From Novosphingobium sp. IK01 (GTDB lineage Bacteria; Pseudomonadota; Alphaproteobacteria; Sphingomonadales; Sphingomonadaceae), in contig NZ_BTFW01000001.1 of NCBI RefSeq assembly GCF_033242265.1, positions 3,307,001 through 3,371,000 on the forward strand: a stretch of 64,000 nt of DNA, read 5' to 3'. A program made the position numbers and the translations under genes. The notes under the pieces are model-generated. The model saw only the letters and a list, made by a program, of their open reading frames with translations, was not told the origin of the DNA and did no database searches. Shown in pieces: positions 55,793-64,000 of this stretch (position 1 is the stretch's first letter; every line of letters starts with the position of its first letter).

Positions 55793-57445
55793 ATGGAACA
55801 GGTTCTCGTGCGCGCCGGGCTTTGGTTCGGCGCGCTTATCTTGGCGGTGGTCGCCTGCGCGATGGCGCTCGACCGTGGCTATGCGATTCACATGGCGATC
55901 TGCGCATTGGCGGCAGGGCTCGCATTGTGGTTTACAATCAGTGGCAAGAGCGTCGATGCAGCGGTTCGGGGCATGCTGCGGATGCCCGATCAGGGGCGCT
56001 ATGACGACGACCCGATCCGCTGGGCGGTCATCGCCACGGTGTTCTGGGGGATCGCCGGGTTTTCCGCCGGGCTGTGGATCGCCCTGGAGCTGACCTGGCC
56101 CCAGCTCAATTTCGGGCTGGAATGGATCAACTTTGGCCGCCTGCGCCCGCTGCACACTTCGGCGGTTATTTTTGCGTTCGGCGGCAATGCCCTGATCGGC
56201 ACCTCGCTCTATGTCGTGCAGCGCACCTGCCGCGCGCGGCTGGCCTTTCCCGGCCTCGCGCGCTTCGTGTTCTGGGGCTATCAGCTGTTCATCGTGCTGG
56301 CGGCGACCGGCTACCTGCTCGGGATCACCCAGGGTAAGGAATATGCCGAACCGGAATGGTACGTAGACCTCTGGCTGACGATCGTCTGGGTGGCCTATCT
56401 GGCGGTCTTTGTCGGCACCATCGTCAAGCGCAGCGAGCCGCATATCTACGTGGCGAACTGGTTCTACCTCTCGTTCATCCTGACCGTGGCGATGCTCCAC
56501 ATCGTCAACAACCTGAACATTCCGGTCAGCGTGTTCGGCTCGCACTCGGTGCCGGTCTTTGCCGGTGTGCAGGGCGCGCTCGTGCAGTGGTGGTATGGCC
56601 ATAACGCGGTGGGCTTCTTCCTGACCGCGGGCTTCCTGGGCATGATGTACTACTTCGTGCCCAAGCAGGCCGAGCGGCCGGTCTATTCGTACCGCCTGTC
56701 GATCATCCACTTCTGGGCGCTGATCTTCCTCTATATCTGGGCCGGTCCCCACCACCTTCACTATACCGCGCTGCCCGACTGGGCGCAGACGCTGGGCATG
56801 GTGTTCTCGGTCATGCTGTGGATGCCCAGCTGGGGCGGCATGATCAACGGCCTGATGACGCTCAACGGCGCCTGGGACAAGATTCGCACCGATCCGATCA
56901 TGCGCATGCTGGTGATGAGCCTCGCGTTCTATGGCATGAGCACGTTCGAGGGTCCGATGATGAGCATCAAGTTCGTCAACTCGCTCTCGCACTATACCGA
57001 CTGGACCATCGGCCACGTCCACTCGGGCGCGCTGGGCTGGAACGGCATGGTGACCTTCGGGGCGCTCTACTATCTCGTCCCGCGCCTGTGGGGCCGCAAG
57101 CGGCTCTATTCGCTGCGCATGGTCAACTGGCACTTCTGGTGCGCGACGCTGGGCATCGTGTTCTATGCCGCCTCGATGTGGGTGGCGGGCATCACGCAAG
57201 GCCTGATGTGGCGCGAATACGGGCCCGACGGCTATCTGGTGAACAGCTTTGCCGAAACGGTCGCCGCGCTGCACCCGATGTATGCCCTGCGTGCCTTTGG
57301 CGGGCTGCTCTACCTGACGGGCGGGGTGATCATGGTGATCAACGTGGTGCGCACCATCCGGGGCGACCTGCGCGAGGAAGCGCCCATGACCGACGCCGCC
57401 TTCGATCCTGAAAAGGACCGTCCGATCCTGGCCCAGCCGGCCTGA
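55793..57445 (+). CDS. ccoN: cbb3-type cytochrome c oxidase subunit I
   Basis: 550 residues, about 12 membrane helices. CcoN holds the low-spin heme b and the heme-copper centre that reduces oxygen. Conserved blocks: [40 protein letters not shown] (His ligands), [15 protein letters not shown] and [18 protein letters not shown] 55793 has GGAAGGG 6-7 nt upstream. First gene of ccoNOQP, followed by ccoGHIS. High oxygen affinity fits an Fnr-controlled locus. Confidence 0.97.
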   Translation: MEQVLVRAGLWFGALILAVVACAMALDRGYAIHMAICALAAGLALWFTISGKSVDAAVRGMLRMPDQGRYDDDPIRWAVIATVFWGIAGFSAGLWIALELTWPQLNFGLEWINFGRLRPLHTSAVIFAFGGNALIGTSLYVVQRTCRARLAFPGLARFVFWGYQLFIVLAATGYLLGITQGKEYAEPEWYVDLWLTIVWVAYLAVFVGTIVKRSEPHIYVANWFYLSFILTVAMLHIVNNLNIPVSVFGSHSVPVFAGVQGALVQWWYGHNAVGFFLTAGFLGMMYYFVPKQAERPVYSYRLSIIHFWALIFLYIWAGPHHLHYTALPDWAQTLGMVFSVMLWMPSWGGMINGLMTLNGAWDKIRTDPIMRMLVMSLAFYGMSTFEGPMMSIKFVNSLSHYTDWTIGHVHSGALGWNGMVTFGALYYLVPRLWGRKRLYSLRMVNWHFWCATLGIVFYAASMWVAGITQGLMWREYGPDGYLVNSFAETVAALHPMYALRAFGGLLYLTGGVIMVINVVRTIRGDLREEAPMTDAAFDPEKDRPILAQPA

Positions 57446-57475
57446 TCCCGCAGCGAAGAGACAGGAACCCAAGAC

Positions 57476-58219
57476 ATGTCCAGCATTGTCGAGCGTCACA
57501 AGACGCTGGAGCGCAATGTCACCCTGCTGGCGATCTTCGCCTTCGTTGCGGTGACGATCGGCGGGATCGTGGAAATCGCCCCGCTGTTCTGGATCGACAA
57601 CACGGTCGAGAAGGTGGAGGGGATGCGCCCCTATACCCCGCTCGAACAGGCCGGGCGCGACATCTATGTCCGCGAGGGCTGCTATGTGTGCCACAGCCAG
57701 ATGATCCGTCCGTTCCGCGACGAGACCGAACGCTATGGCCACTACAGCCTCGCGGCCGAATCGATGTACGACCACCCGTTCCAGTGGGGCTCGAAGCGCA
57801 CCGGGCCCGATCTGGCCCGCGTGGGCGGCAAGTATTCGGATGAATGGCACGTCCAGCATCTGAAGGACCCGCGTTCGGTCGTGCCTGAATCGATCATGCC
57901 GACCTACCAGTTCCTCGCCGGGCGCAAGCTGGAGGCCGGGAACATGACCACCGAACTCCAGACCCTGCACACCACCGGCGTGCCCTACACGCCCGAGCAG
58001 ATGGCCAAGGCCAACGCAGACCTGCTCGCCCAGGCCGACCCGGACAACGCGGGCGATTTCGCCACGCGCTGGCCGACCGCGCAAGTGCGTGACTACGACG
58101 GCGATCCCAAGACCGTGACCGAGATGGACGCGCTCGTCGCCTATCTCCAGATGCTCGGCACGCTCGTCAACGTGAACGCCCCTGCCGCGCAGGAGCAATC
58201 GGGGGAGAAGGGCCAGTGA
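57476..58219 (+). CDS. ccoO: cbb3-type cytochrome c oxidase subunit II
   Basis: 247 residues, a membrane-anchored c-type cytochrome. The N-terminal helix is at about 15-40 and the single heme motif [18 protein letters not shown] near residue 65. Met ligand probably in [10 protein letters not shown]. It passes electrons from CcoP to CcoN. Its stop overlaps the GTG start of ccoQ by 4 nt. Confidence 0.97.
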   Translation: MSSIVERHKTLERNVTLLAIFAFVAVTIGGIVEIAPLFWIDNTVEKVEGMRPYTPLEQAGRDIYVREGCYVCHSQMIRPFRDETERYGHYSLAAESMYDHPFQWGSKRTGPDLARVGGKYSDEWHVQHLKDPRSVVPESIMPTYQFLAGRKLEAGNMTTELQTLHTTGVPYTPEQMAKANADLLAQADPDNAGDFATRWPTAQVRDYDGDPKTVTEMDALVAYLQMLGTLVNVNAPAAQEQSGEKGQ

Positions 58220-58377
58220 GCACTTACGACTTCCTGCGTCACTTTGCCGACAGCTGGGCGCTCGTGGTGATGGCCGCGATTTTCCTGGGCCTGTGCATCT
58301 GGCCGTTCCGCCGCGGGGGCAAGGCCTCCGGTCAGGAAGCGGCCGCTTCGATCTTCACGGAGGATCACGATGGCTGA
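58216..58377 (+). CDS. ccoQ: cbb3-type oxidase small subunit CcoQ/FixQ
   Basis: 53 residues with one membrane helix ([17 protein letters not shown]) and a hydrophilic tail, as in CcoQ. GTG 58216 overlaps the ccoO stop by 4 nt, and its stop TGA 58375-58377 overlaps ccoP by 8 nt. CcoQ stabilises the oxidase. The gene is short and easy to overlook. Confidence 0.93.
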   Translation: MSTYDFLRHFADSWALVVMAAIFLGLCIWPFRRGGKASGQEAAASIFTEDHDG

Positions 58378-59293
58378 CAAGCATATCGATGAGGCAACCG
58401 GCGTTGAAACCGTCGGCCACGAATGGGATGGCATCGAGGAACTGAACAATCCGCTGCCGCGCTGGTGGTTGTGGTCGTTCTATGCCTGCATCGCCTTCGC
58501 GGTCGGCTATGCGGTGGCCTATCCGGCGCTGCCGGGGTTGCATTCGGCAACGCCGGGCGTGCTGGGCTGGAGCAGCCGTGGCGCGCTTGCCAAGGATCTG
58601 AAGGAAGCCGAGGCGGCGCGCGCGCAAGTGCGGGCGGCTATCGCGGCGACCCCGATCGAGCAACTGGGCAATGATCCCAAACTGCTGCGCGCGGCCATCG
58701 AGGGCGGGGCGGCGGCCTTCAAGCAGAACTGCGTGCAGTGCCACGGCGCGGGCGCGGCTGGCTCGAAGGGCTATCCCAACCTCAACGACGACGACTGGCT
58801 GTGGGGCGGCGACATCGCCACCATCCACCAGACGCTCGAACACGGCGTGCGCTATCCGGGCGACGAGGAAACCCGGATGAGCCAGATGCCCGCCTTCGGG
58901 CGCGACGGCATCCTGACCCCGGCGCAAGTGCAGGATGTGGTCAGCCATGTCCGCGTGATCAGCGGCCAGGAAAAGCCCAGCGCCTCCTCGACGCGCGGCG
59001 CGCAGATCTTTGCCGACAACTGCGCGGCCTGCCATGGCGAGAGCGGCGAGGGCAACCGGGCGGTGGGCGCACCGCGTCTGTCCGACCACATCTGGCTCTA
59101 TGGTGGTGATCGCGCCACGCTCACCCAGACCGTCACCAATGCCCGCCAGGGGGTGATGCCGGCATGGGGGCAGCGGCTCGATCCGGTCACTGTCAAGATG
59201 CTGGCGGCCTATGTCCATTCGCGCGGGGGCGGTGAAGCCCTTCCCGAACAGGCCGCCGCCGAGCCGTCTGACAACCAGCAGCCCGCACCTTAA
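58370..59293 (+). CDS. ccoP: cbb3-type oxidase diheme subunit III
   Basis: 307 residues. One N-terminal membrane helix (about 32-54) anchors two cytochrome c domains, with CVQCH and CAACH. It accepts electrons from soluble cytochrome c. The NNPLPRWWLWSFYACIAFAV start is typical of CcoP. ATG 58370 lies inside ccoQ. Cotranscribed with ccoNOQ and followed by ccoG after 21 nt. Confidence 0.97.
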   Translation: MADKHIDEATGVETVGHEWDGIEELNNPLPRWWLWSFYACIAFAVGYAVAYPALPGLHSATPGVLGWSSRGALAKDLKEAEAARAQVRAAIAATPIEQLGNDPKLLRAAIEGGAAAFKQNCVQCHGAGAAGSKGYPNLNDDDWLWGGDIATIHQTLEHGVRYPGDEETRMSQMPAFGRDGILTPAQVQDVVSHVRVISGQEKPSASSTRGAQIFADNCAACHGESGEGNRAVGAPRLSDHIWLYGGDRATLTQTVTNARQGVMPAWGQRLDPVTVKMLAAYVHSRGGGEALPEQAAAEPSDNQQPAP

Positions 59294-59314
59294 CAGCAGA
59301 AAAGCGAAAGCATC

Positions 59315-60838
59315 ATGTCCAGCGATCCCAAGCTCAAGCTGGTCCCTGCCAGCGCCTCGCCTTCGGGGGAGTCCCCGGAGGCCCCGCTCTATGCCAGGCG
59401 CGAGCCGGTCTGCCCGAGCAAGGTTGAAGGACGCTTTCGCCGCTTCAAGTGGGCGGTCATGGCTTTTTGCCTGATCGTCTACTGGGGCACGCCCTGGGTC
59501 CGCTGGGATCGCGGACCCTGGGCGCCCCATCAGGCGGTGCTGGTCGATCTGGCCCATCGCCGCTTCTACATGTTCGGCATCGAGATCTGGCCGCACGAGT
59601 TCTATTTCGTGGCGGGCCTGCTGATCATGGCCGGGATCGGCCTGTTTCTGGTGACGAGCGCGGTGGGGCGGGCCTGGTGCGGCTATGCCTGTCCGCAGAC
59701 GGTCTGGACCGACCTGTTCCAACATGTCGATCGGCTGGTAGAGGGCGACCGCAATGCCCAGCTGGCCCTTGCGCGCGGGCCGTGGACGGCGAAAAAATGG
59801 GCCAAGCGGCTGACCAAGTGGGCCATTTTCCTCGCCATCAGCTTTGCCACGGGCGGCGCGTGGATCTTCTATTTCGAGGATGCGCCGACACTCAATCACG
59901 AATTCTGGACGGGGCAGGCCCCTGTCGTGGCTTATGCGACCGTTGCTGTGCTGACCTTCACGACCTTCTGGCTCGGCGGGTTCATGCGCGAGCAGGTCTG
60001 CGTCTACATGTGCCCCTGGCCGCGCATCCAGTCGGCCATGCTCGACGAAAAGTCGCTGATCGTCACCTACAAGGACTGGCGCGGGGAACCGCGCGGCTCG
60101 CTCAAGCAGGCCCAGCGCCTGCCCGGTGCCGTGGGGGATTGCATCGATTGCAAGCAGTGCGTGGCGGTCTGCCCGACCGGCATCGACATTCGCGAGGGCG
60201 CGCAGATCGGCTGCATCACCTGCGGGCTGTGCATCGACGCCTGCGACCGGGTGATGGGGCAGGTGGGCCGGGAACGCGGGCTGATCGACTATTGCACGCT
60301 GGAGGATGCCGAGCAGGAACGCGCGGGCGCCGCGCCCCGGCGCCTGCTCCATGCCATCCTACGTCCGCGCACGCTGGTCTATCTGGGCGTGTGGAGCGCC
60401 ATCGGGCTGGGCCTGCTGTTCATGCTGGGCGAGCGCAGCCGTCTCGACCTTTCGGTCGCGCGTGACCGCAACCCGGAATTTGTCCAGTTGTCCGACGGAT
60501 CGGTGCGCGACGGGTTCACCATCAAGCTGCGCAACATGGAAGGCCGCCCGCGTGCAACGCGGCTGAGCCTCGACGGCCTGCCCGAAGGGCGCATCTATAC
60601 CGACGAGATGGAAGCCTCGGCCGCGCGCACGTCGCTGGCGTTCACCGTGCCGGCGGACACCACGGAGCGCCTGCGCGTCTATGTCGTGGTGCCCGAGAAG
60701 GCCGCCCGTCCGCAATCGTTTGCCTTCCGGCTGGAAGCGCAGGCCGCAGACGGACAGGAGGCTGCGGGCGACCGCGTGAAGACCGAATTTGCCGCTCCGG
60801 CCGCCGCCTTGAGCCCGGTGGATGGCGCCCCGCAATGA
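59315..60838 (+). CDS. ccoG: Cytochrome c oxidase accessory protein CcoG (FixG, RdxA-like)
   Basis: 507 residues. A polyferredoxin needed for cbb3 assembly, thought to reduce copper. Membrane helices are at about 48-68, 90-110, 165-185, 195-215 and 350-370. Iron-sulfur motifs CIDCKQCVAVCPTG and CITCGLCIDACD lie near 273-310, with WCGYACPQTVW and YMCPWPRIQ as additional conserved Cys. An Ig-like C-terminal domain follows. It begins ccoGHIS behind ccoP. Confidence 0.95.
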   Translation: MSSDPKLKLVPASASPSGESPEAPLYARREPVCPSKVEGRFRRFKWAVMAFCLIVYWGTPWVRWDRGPWAPHQAVLVDLAHRRFYMFGIEIWPHEFYFVAGLLIMAGIGLFLVTSAVGRAWCGYACPQTVWTDLFQHVDRLVEGDRNAQLALARGPWTAKKWAKRLTKWAIFLAISFATGGAWIFYFEDAPTLNHEFWTGQAPVVAYATVAVLTFTTFWLGGFMREQVCVYMCPWPRIQSAMLDEKSLIVTYKDWRGEPRGSLKQAQRLPGAVGDCIDCKQCVAVCPTGIDIREGAQIGCITCGLCIDACDRVMGQVGRERGLIDYCTLEDAEQERAGAAPRRLLHAILRPRTLVYLGVWSAIGLGLLFMLGERSRLDLSVARDRNPEFVQLSDGSVRDGFTIKLRNMEGRPRATRLSLDGLPEGRIYTDEMEASAARTSLAFTVPADTTERLRVYVVVPEKAARPQSFAFRLEAQAADGQEAAGDRVKTEFAAPAAALSPVDGAPQ

Positions 60839-60875
60839 TGCCCCTCATGATCCCGCAGGCAGGAGCCGCAGGCCG

Positions 60876-61382
60876 ATGACCCAGTCTGTTGAAGGCCATT
60901 CCACGCATGGTTCCATCGCGCGCAGGCGCCCACCGCGCGCGTTTACCGGACGGCACATGGCGGTCATTCTGGTCACGTTCTTTGGCGTGGTGATCGCGGT
61001 CAATGTGCTGATGGCGCGGCTGGCCAGTGCGACGTTCGGCGGGACGGTGGTCGAGAATTCCTATGTCGCCAGCCAGCATTTCAACGGCTGGCTCGACGAG
61101 GCACGCGCGCAACGCAAGCTGGGCTGGAAGGGCGCCCTCGCGCGCGGAAGCGATGGCGGGCTGGAGGTGGTACTGTCTGACGCGCAAGGGCGCGCGCTCG
61201 AAGGGGCGCGCGTGACGGCGCTGGCCGAGCATCCGCTGGGCCTGCGCGACGATATCGCGGTTACGCTCCATGCGGTGGGGGCCGGGCGTTATGAGGCAAG
61301 GCTGCCTGCCGGGCGCTGGCGGATCAAGCTGACGGTGCGTCATGGCGGCGCGCTCTGGCGCATGGTCGGAGATGTCGCATGA
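60876..61382 (+). CDS. ccoH: FixH/CcoH family protein
   Basis: 168 residues. A small membrane-anchored protein of cbb3 assembly. One helix at about 29-50 (HMAVILVTFFGVVIAVNVLM), then a periplasmic beta domain with FGGTVVENSYVASQHFNGWL as the FixH hallmark. ATG 60876 is preferred (AGGAG about 13 nt upstream; spacing long); in-frame reading to 60822 overlaps ccoG. The stop overlaps ccoI by 4 nt. Confidence 0.88.
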   Translation: MTQSVEGHSTHGSIARRRPPRAFTGRHMAVILVTFFGVVIAVNVLMARLASATFGGTVVENSYVASQHFNGWLDEARAQRKLGWKGALARGSDGGLEVVLSDAQGRALEGARVTALAEHPLGLRDDIAVTLHAVGAGRYEARLPAGRWRIKLTVRHGGALWRMVGDVA

Positions 61383-63562
61383 GCCGGGTGGCAAGTCTGG
61401 AGCCGGGCGCAGGCGGGGGCGGGGCTGAAACTGGCGCGCCGGTGCAGACCGCGCTGTCGGTGCCGGGCATGCATTGCGCGGGCTGCATGGGCAAAGTCGA
61501 GCGGGCGCTTGCCGCCGTGCCGGGGGTAGAGGCCGCCCGCGCCAACCTGACCGCGCGCAGCGTGGGGGTCGTCCACGATCCGCAGGTCGGCGTGCCCGCG
61601 CTGGTCGAGGCGCTGGCCGGGGCCGGATTTGCCGCCCAGCCCCGTGCGAGCGTGACCGATCAGGCCCCTTCGGCGGTGCGGCCCCTGCTCGCGCCGCTGG
61701 CCGTGGCGGGCTTTGCCTGCATGAATGTCATGCTGTTGTCGGTCAGCGTGTGGTCGGGGGCAGGGGGCGCCACGCGCGACCTGTTCCACTGGCTTTCCGC
61801 GCTCATCGGGGTTCCGGCGATTGTTTATGCCGGGCGTCCGTTCTTCGCTTCGGCGTGGAGCGCGCTGCGGCGCGGGCGGACCAACATGGACGTGCCGATC
61901 TCCATCGGGGTCACGCTGGCGACCGCGCTCTCGTTCTATGAAACGGTGACCCACGGGGCCGAAGCCTGGTTCGACGGCACCCTGATGCTGCTGCTGTTCC
62001 TGCTGGCGGGCCGCGCGCTCGACGCGATGATGCGCGACCGCGCCCGCGCCGGGGTCGATGCCCTGCTGCGTCAGGCCGCGCCCGGCGCGATGGTGGTGAG
62101 CGAGGCGGGCGTGCTCGACTGGGTGGCGGCCGCCGATCTGGCGCCGGGCATGGTCATGCGCGTGGCGGCAGGCGAACGGCTGGCTGCCGATGGCGTGGTC
62201 GTGGCGGGCACCAGCCGCCTTGATCGCTCGCTGTTGACCGGCGAAAGCGCGACGGTCGCTGCCGGGCCGGGCGAGAGCGTCCATGCCGGTACGCTCAATG
62301 TCGAGGCGCCGCTCGACGTGCGGGTTCTGGCGATTGGCGAGGATACCGCGCTGGCCGAGATCGCGCGGTTGATGGAGGCCGCCGGACAGTCGCGCTCGCG
62401 CTATGTACGCATCGCCGACCGGGCCTCGCGGCTCTATGCCCCGGCGGTTCACAGCCTTGCCGCGCTCACGTTTGCCGGATGGATGCTGGCCGGGGCCGGG
62501 TTCTATCATGCGCTGGTCATCGCGATTGCGGTGCTGATCATCACGTGCCCTTGCGCGCTCGGGCTGGCCGTGCCGGTGGCGCAAGTCGTGGCGGCGGGCG
62601 CGCTGATGAAGCGGGGCATTCTCGTCAAGGACGGCTCGGCCCTCGAACGGCTGGCCGAAGTGGACCGCGCGCTGATCGACAAGACCGGTACGCTTACCCA
62701 AGGACGCCCGGTGCCCGACCCGGCGGCGATTGCCGCGCTGGGCGGGACGGAAGCGGGCATTGCCCTCGCGCTTGCCAGCCACAGCCGCCATCCGCTCTCG
62801 CAGGGGCTGGCCCAGGCGCTCGCCGCGCGCGGGGTGCGGGCCGAGCCGCTCGACGCGGTGGAGGAAGTCGCCGGGCGGGGCATGAGCGCGACATGGAACG
62901 GGATGCCAGTCTCGCTCGGGCGTCCAGCCAGTTCGACAGGCGGCATGGCCGCCGCGCTGGCCATTGGCAGCGATCCGGTGCGGCTGATCGGCTTTTCCGA
63001 TGCCTTGCGCCCCGATTGCGCGGCGGCACTGGCTGCGCTCGGCAAGCTGGGCATCGAATGCTCGATCCTCTCGGGCGATACGACCGAGGCCGTGTCTGCC
63101 GTGGCGCGGGCCACCGGACTGACCGCGCAGGCCAATGCCTCCCCGCAGGACAAGCACGAGGCCATCGCGCGGCTTGAGCAGGCCGGGCGCCATGTGCTGA
63201 TGGTGGGCGATGGGCTCAACGATGGGCCCGCGCTGGCCGCGGCCCATGCCTCGATCGCGCCGGGCAGCGCCAGCGATGTCGGGCGGCAGGCCGCCGACGT
63301 GGTGTTCACCGCCGGTTCGCTCATGGCCCTGCCGCGCAGTGTTCGCATGGCGCGGCGCACGATGCGCGTGGTGCGGCAGAATTTCGCGATGGCGATTGCC
63401 TACAACCTGCTGGCCGTGCCGCTGGCCATGGCCGGGCTGGTCACGCCGCTGATCGCGGCGGTGGCGATGTCGACATCCTCGCTGATCGTGGTGGCCAATT
63501 CGCTGCGGCTTTCACTGGGCGGGGCGTCGGGGAATGACGCCGGGAAAGAGGGGCGGGCATGA
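61379..63562 (+). CDS. ccoI: Copper-translocating P-type ATPase CcoI (FixI)
   Basis: 727 residues. It exports copper for the cbb3 oxidase copper centre. The N-terminal heavy-metal domain GMHCAGC is at about 30-36; TGES loop LLTGESATV; transmembrane ion site ITCPCALGLAVP; phosphorylation DKTGTLTQG; hinge MVGDGLNDGPAL. ATG 61379 overlaps the ccoH stop by 4 nt and its end overlaps ccoS by 4 nt. Confidence 0.95.
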   Translation: MSRVASLEPGAGGGGAETGAPVQTALSVPGMHCAGCMGKVERALAAVPGVEAARANLTARSVGVVHDPQVGVPALVEALAGAGFAAQPRASVTDQAPSAVRPLLAPLAVAGFACMNVMLLSVSVWSGAGGATRDLFHWLSALIGVPAIVYAGRPFFASAWSALRRGRTNMDVPISIGVTLATALSFYETVTHGAEAWFDGTLMLLLFLLAGRALDAMMRDRARAGVDALLRQAAPGAMVVSEAGVLDWVAAADLAPGMVMRVAAGERLAADGVVVAGTSRLDRSLLTGESATVAAGPGESVHAGTLNVEAPLDVRVLAIGEDTALAEIARLMEAAGQSRSRYVRIADRASRLYAPAVHSLAALTFAGWMLAGAGFYHALVIAIAVLIITCPCALGLAVPVAQVVAAGALMKRGILVKDGSALERLAEVDRALIDKTGTLTQGRPVPDPAAIAALGGTEAGIALALASHSRHPLSQGLAQALAARGVRAEPLDAVEEVAGRGMSATWNGMPVSLGRPASSTGGMAAALAIGSDPVRLIGFSDALRPDCAAALAALGKLGIECSILSGDTTEAVSAVARATGLTAQANASPQDKHEAIARLEQAGRHVLMVGDGLNDGPALAAAHASIAPGSASDVGRQAADVVFTAGSLMALPRSVRMARRTMRVVRQNFAMAIAYNLLAVPLAMAGLVTPLIAAVAMSTSSLIVVANSLRLSLGGASGNDAGKEGRA

Positions 63563-63735
63563 CCTCGCTGGCCTTCCTGATCCCGATTGCGCTGGGTCTG
63601 GGGCTGCTGGGGCTGGCGGCCTTTTTCTGGGCGTTGCGCAAGGGGCAGTTCGTCGACCTCGACGGGGCCGCCGCGCGCATCCTGATCGATGACGAGGACG
63701 AGGTAAGCGACGGCTCGGGGAGGCCTGCCCAGTGA
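63559..63735 (+). CDS. ccoS: cbb3-type oxidase assembly protein CcoS
   Basis: 58 residues. One N-terminal helix LAFLIPIALGLGLLGLAAFF followed by the CcoS signature WALRKGQFVDLDGAA and an acidic tail. It is needed for cofactor insertion into CcoN. ATG 63559 overlaps the ccoI stop by 4 nt. Only 177 bp, so easily missed. Confidence 0.95.
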   Translation: MTSLAFLIPIALGLGLLGLAAFFWALRKGQFVDLDGAAARILIDDEDEVSDGSGRPAQ

Positions 63736-63745
63736 GGTCTGCACG

Positions 63746-64000
63746 GTGAGGCGCGAGCGACGCCTCGGGATCATTGCGGCAGCCTCGCTGGTGGCGGTCG
63801 GGCGGCTTGCGCTTCCCGCGCCGGTTCAGGCGCAGGACGGGACCGTTCCGGGGATCGCCGTGCCGGTCTGTGGCGAGCCGGGGCATTTTGTCGTGCTGGG
63901 GACGGCAGGGCGCGCGAAGATTGGCGGGCGGGGCGGGACGCCTGCCCGGAAACCGGGCGATTCCGGCCCCGCGCCGTGTTGCACGATTTGCCATAGCGCA
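63746..64000 (+). CDS. Exported CxxCH-containing protein (partial at right edge)
   Basis: Frame open to the window end; 85 residues visible from GTG 63746. Residues 1-30 look like a signal peptide (basic RRERR, then a hydrophobic run to PAPVQAQ). The mature part has VPVCGEPGHFVVLG and ends CCTICHSA, with a CxxCH. It may be a DUF2946-like protein or a small c-type cytochrome; only its full length will tell. It lies 10 nt after ccoS, so it is probably cotranscribed. Confidence 0.5.
   Translation, partial: MRRERRLGIIAAASLVAVGRLALPAPVQAQDGTVPGIAVPVCGEPGHFVVLGTAGRAKIGGRGGTPARKPGDSGPAPCCTICHSA

Noticed and set aside
55622..58198. An 858-residue minus-strand open frame
   Set aside because: Antisense to ccoN and ccoO; no family motif and His/Arg/Asp-rich.

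Overview
This is a high-GC (mid-60s percent by eye), densely coding chromosomal window. It looks like an alphaproteobacterium of the sphingomonad type, probably Novosphingobium or Sphingobium. The pointers are a FixK/FnrL-type Fnr with a C-x2-C-x7-C cluster beside ccoNOQPGHIS, the fused cysNC, HutF plus HutG histidine breakdown, an OmpW protein, and dispersed CCTCCCC/GGGGAGG and GGACTTGATCCGGGG intergenic repeats. The taxonomic call is inference. I found no rRNA, tRNA, transposase, phage gene or CRISPR array.

Layout. 1-2937: end of an exopolysaccharide cluster (glycosyltransferase fragment, GT4, Wzx-like flippase), coupled by 4-nt overlaps. 3167-14244: an accessory catabolic block with a TauD/TfdA dioxygenase, a free-standing acetamidase/formamidase, a VOC protein, a Rieske oxygenase, an AraC regulator fused in one frame to a second acetamidase/formamidase, an SDR, a RutA-like flavin monooxygenase, a RutB-like isochorismatase-fold hydrolase and an MFS transporter. 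Its substrate is unknown; an amide or N-heterocycle is the best guess. 14266-20968: cytochrome bd locus, cydDC plus a coupled Lrp/AsnC regulator on the minus strand, facing away from cydABX. 21068-32597: mixed housekeeping genes (LacI regulator, gloB, heme oxygenase, rpsA, GNAT, Mur ligase, LD-carboxypeptidase, fabD-fabG, dnaN). 32660-40628: complete histidine utilisation locus, hutIHGUD on minus and hutF-hutC on plus, with a HutC-like operator between. 40769-45090: globin-coupled chemoreceptor and a GGDEF-EAL-PilZ protein. 45238-53077: lepA, an MscS channel, cysD-cysNC-cysQ and a flavin reductase. 53441-64000: Fnr, OmpW and the cbb3 oxidase operon ccoNOQP-ccoGHIS, ending in an exported CxxCH protein cut by the window edge.

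How the parts fit. Two high-affinity terminal oxidases (bd and cbb3), an oxygen-sensing Fnr with an Fnr box upstream of ccoN, an oxygen-binding globin chemoreceptor and OmpW suggest adaptation to low oxygen. The hut genes route histidine to glutamate and formate through formylglutamate. The 3-14 kb block is the most unusual part: the AraC-amidase fusion puts a transcription factor and a catabolic enzyme on one polypeptide, next to oxygenases and a RutAB-like pair.
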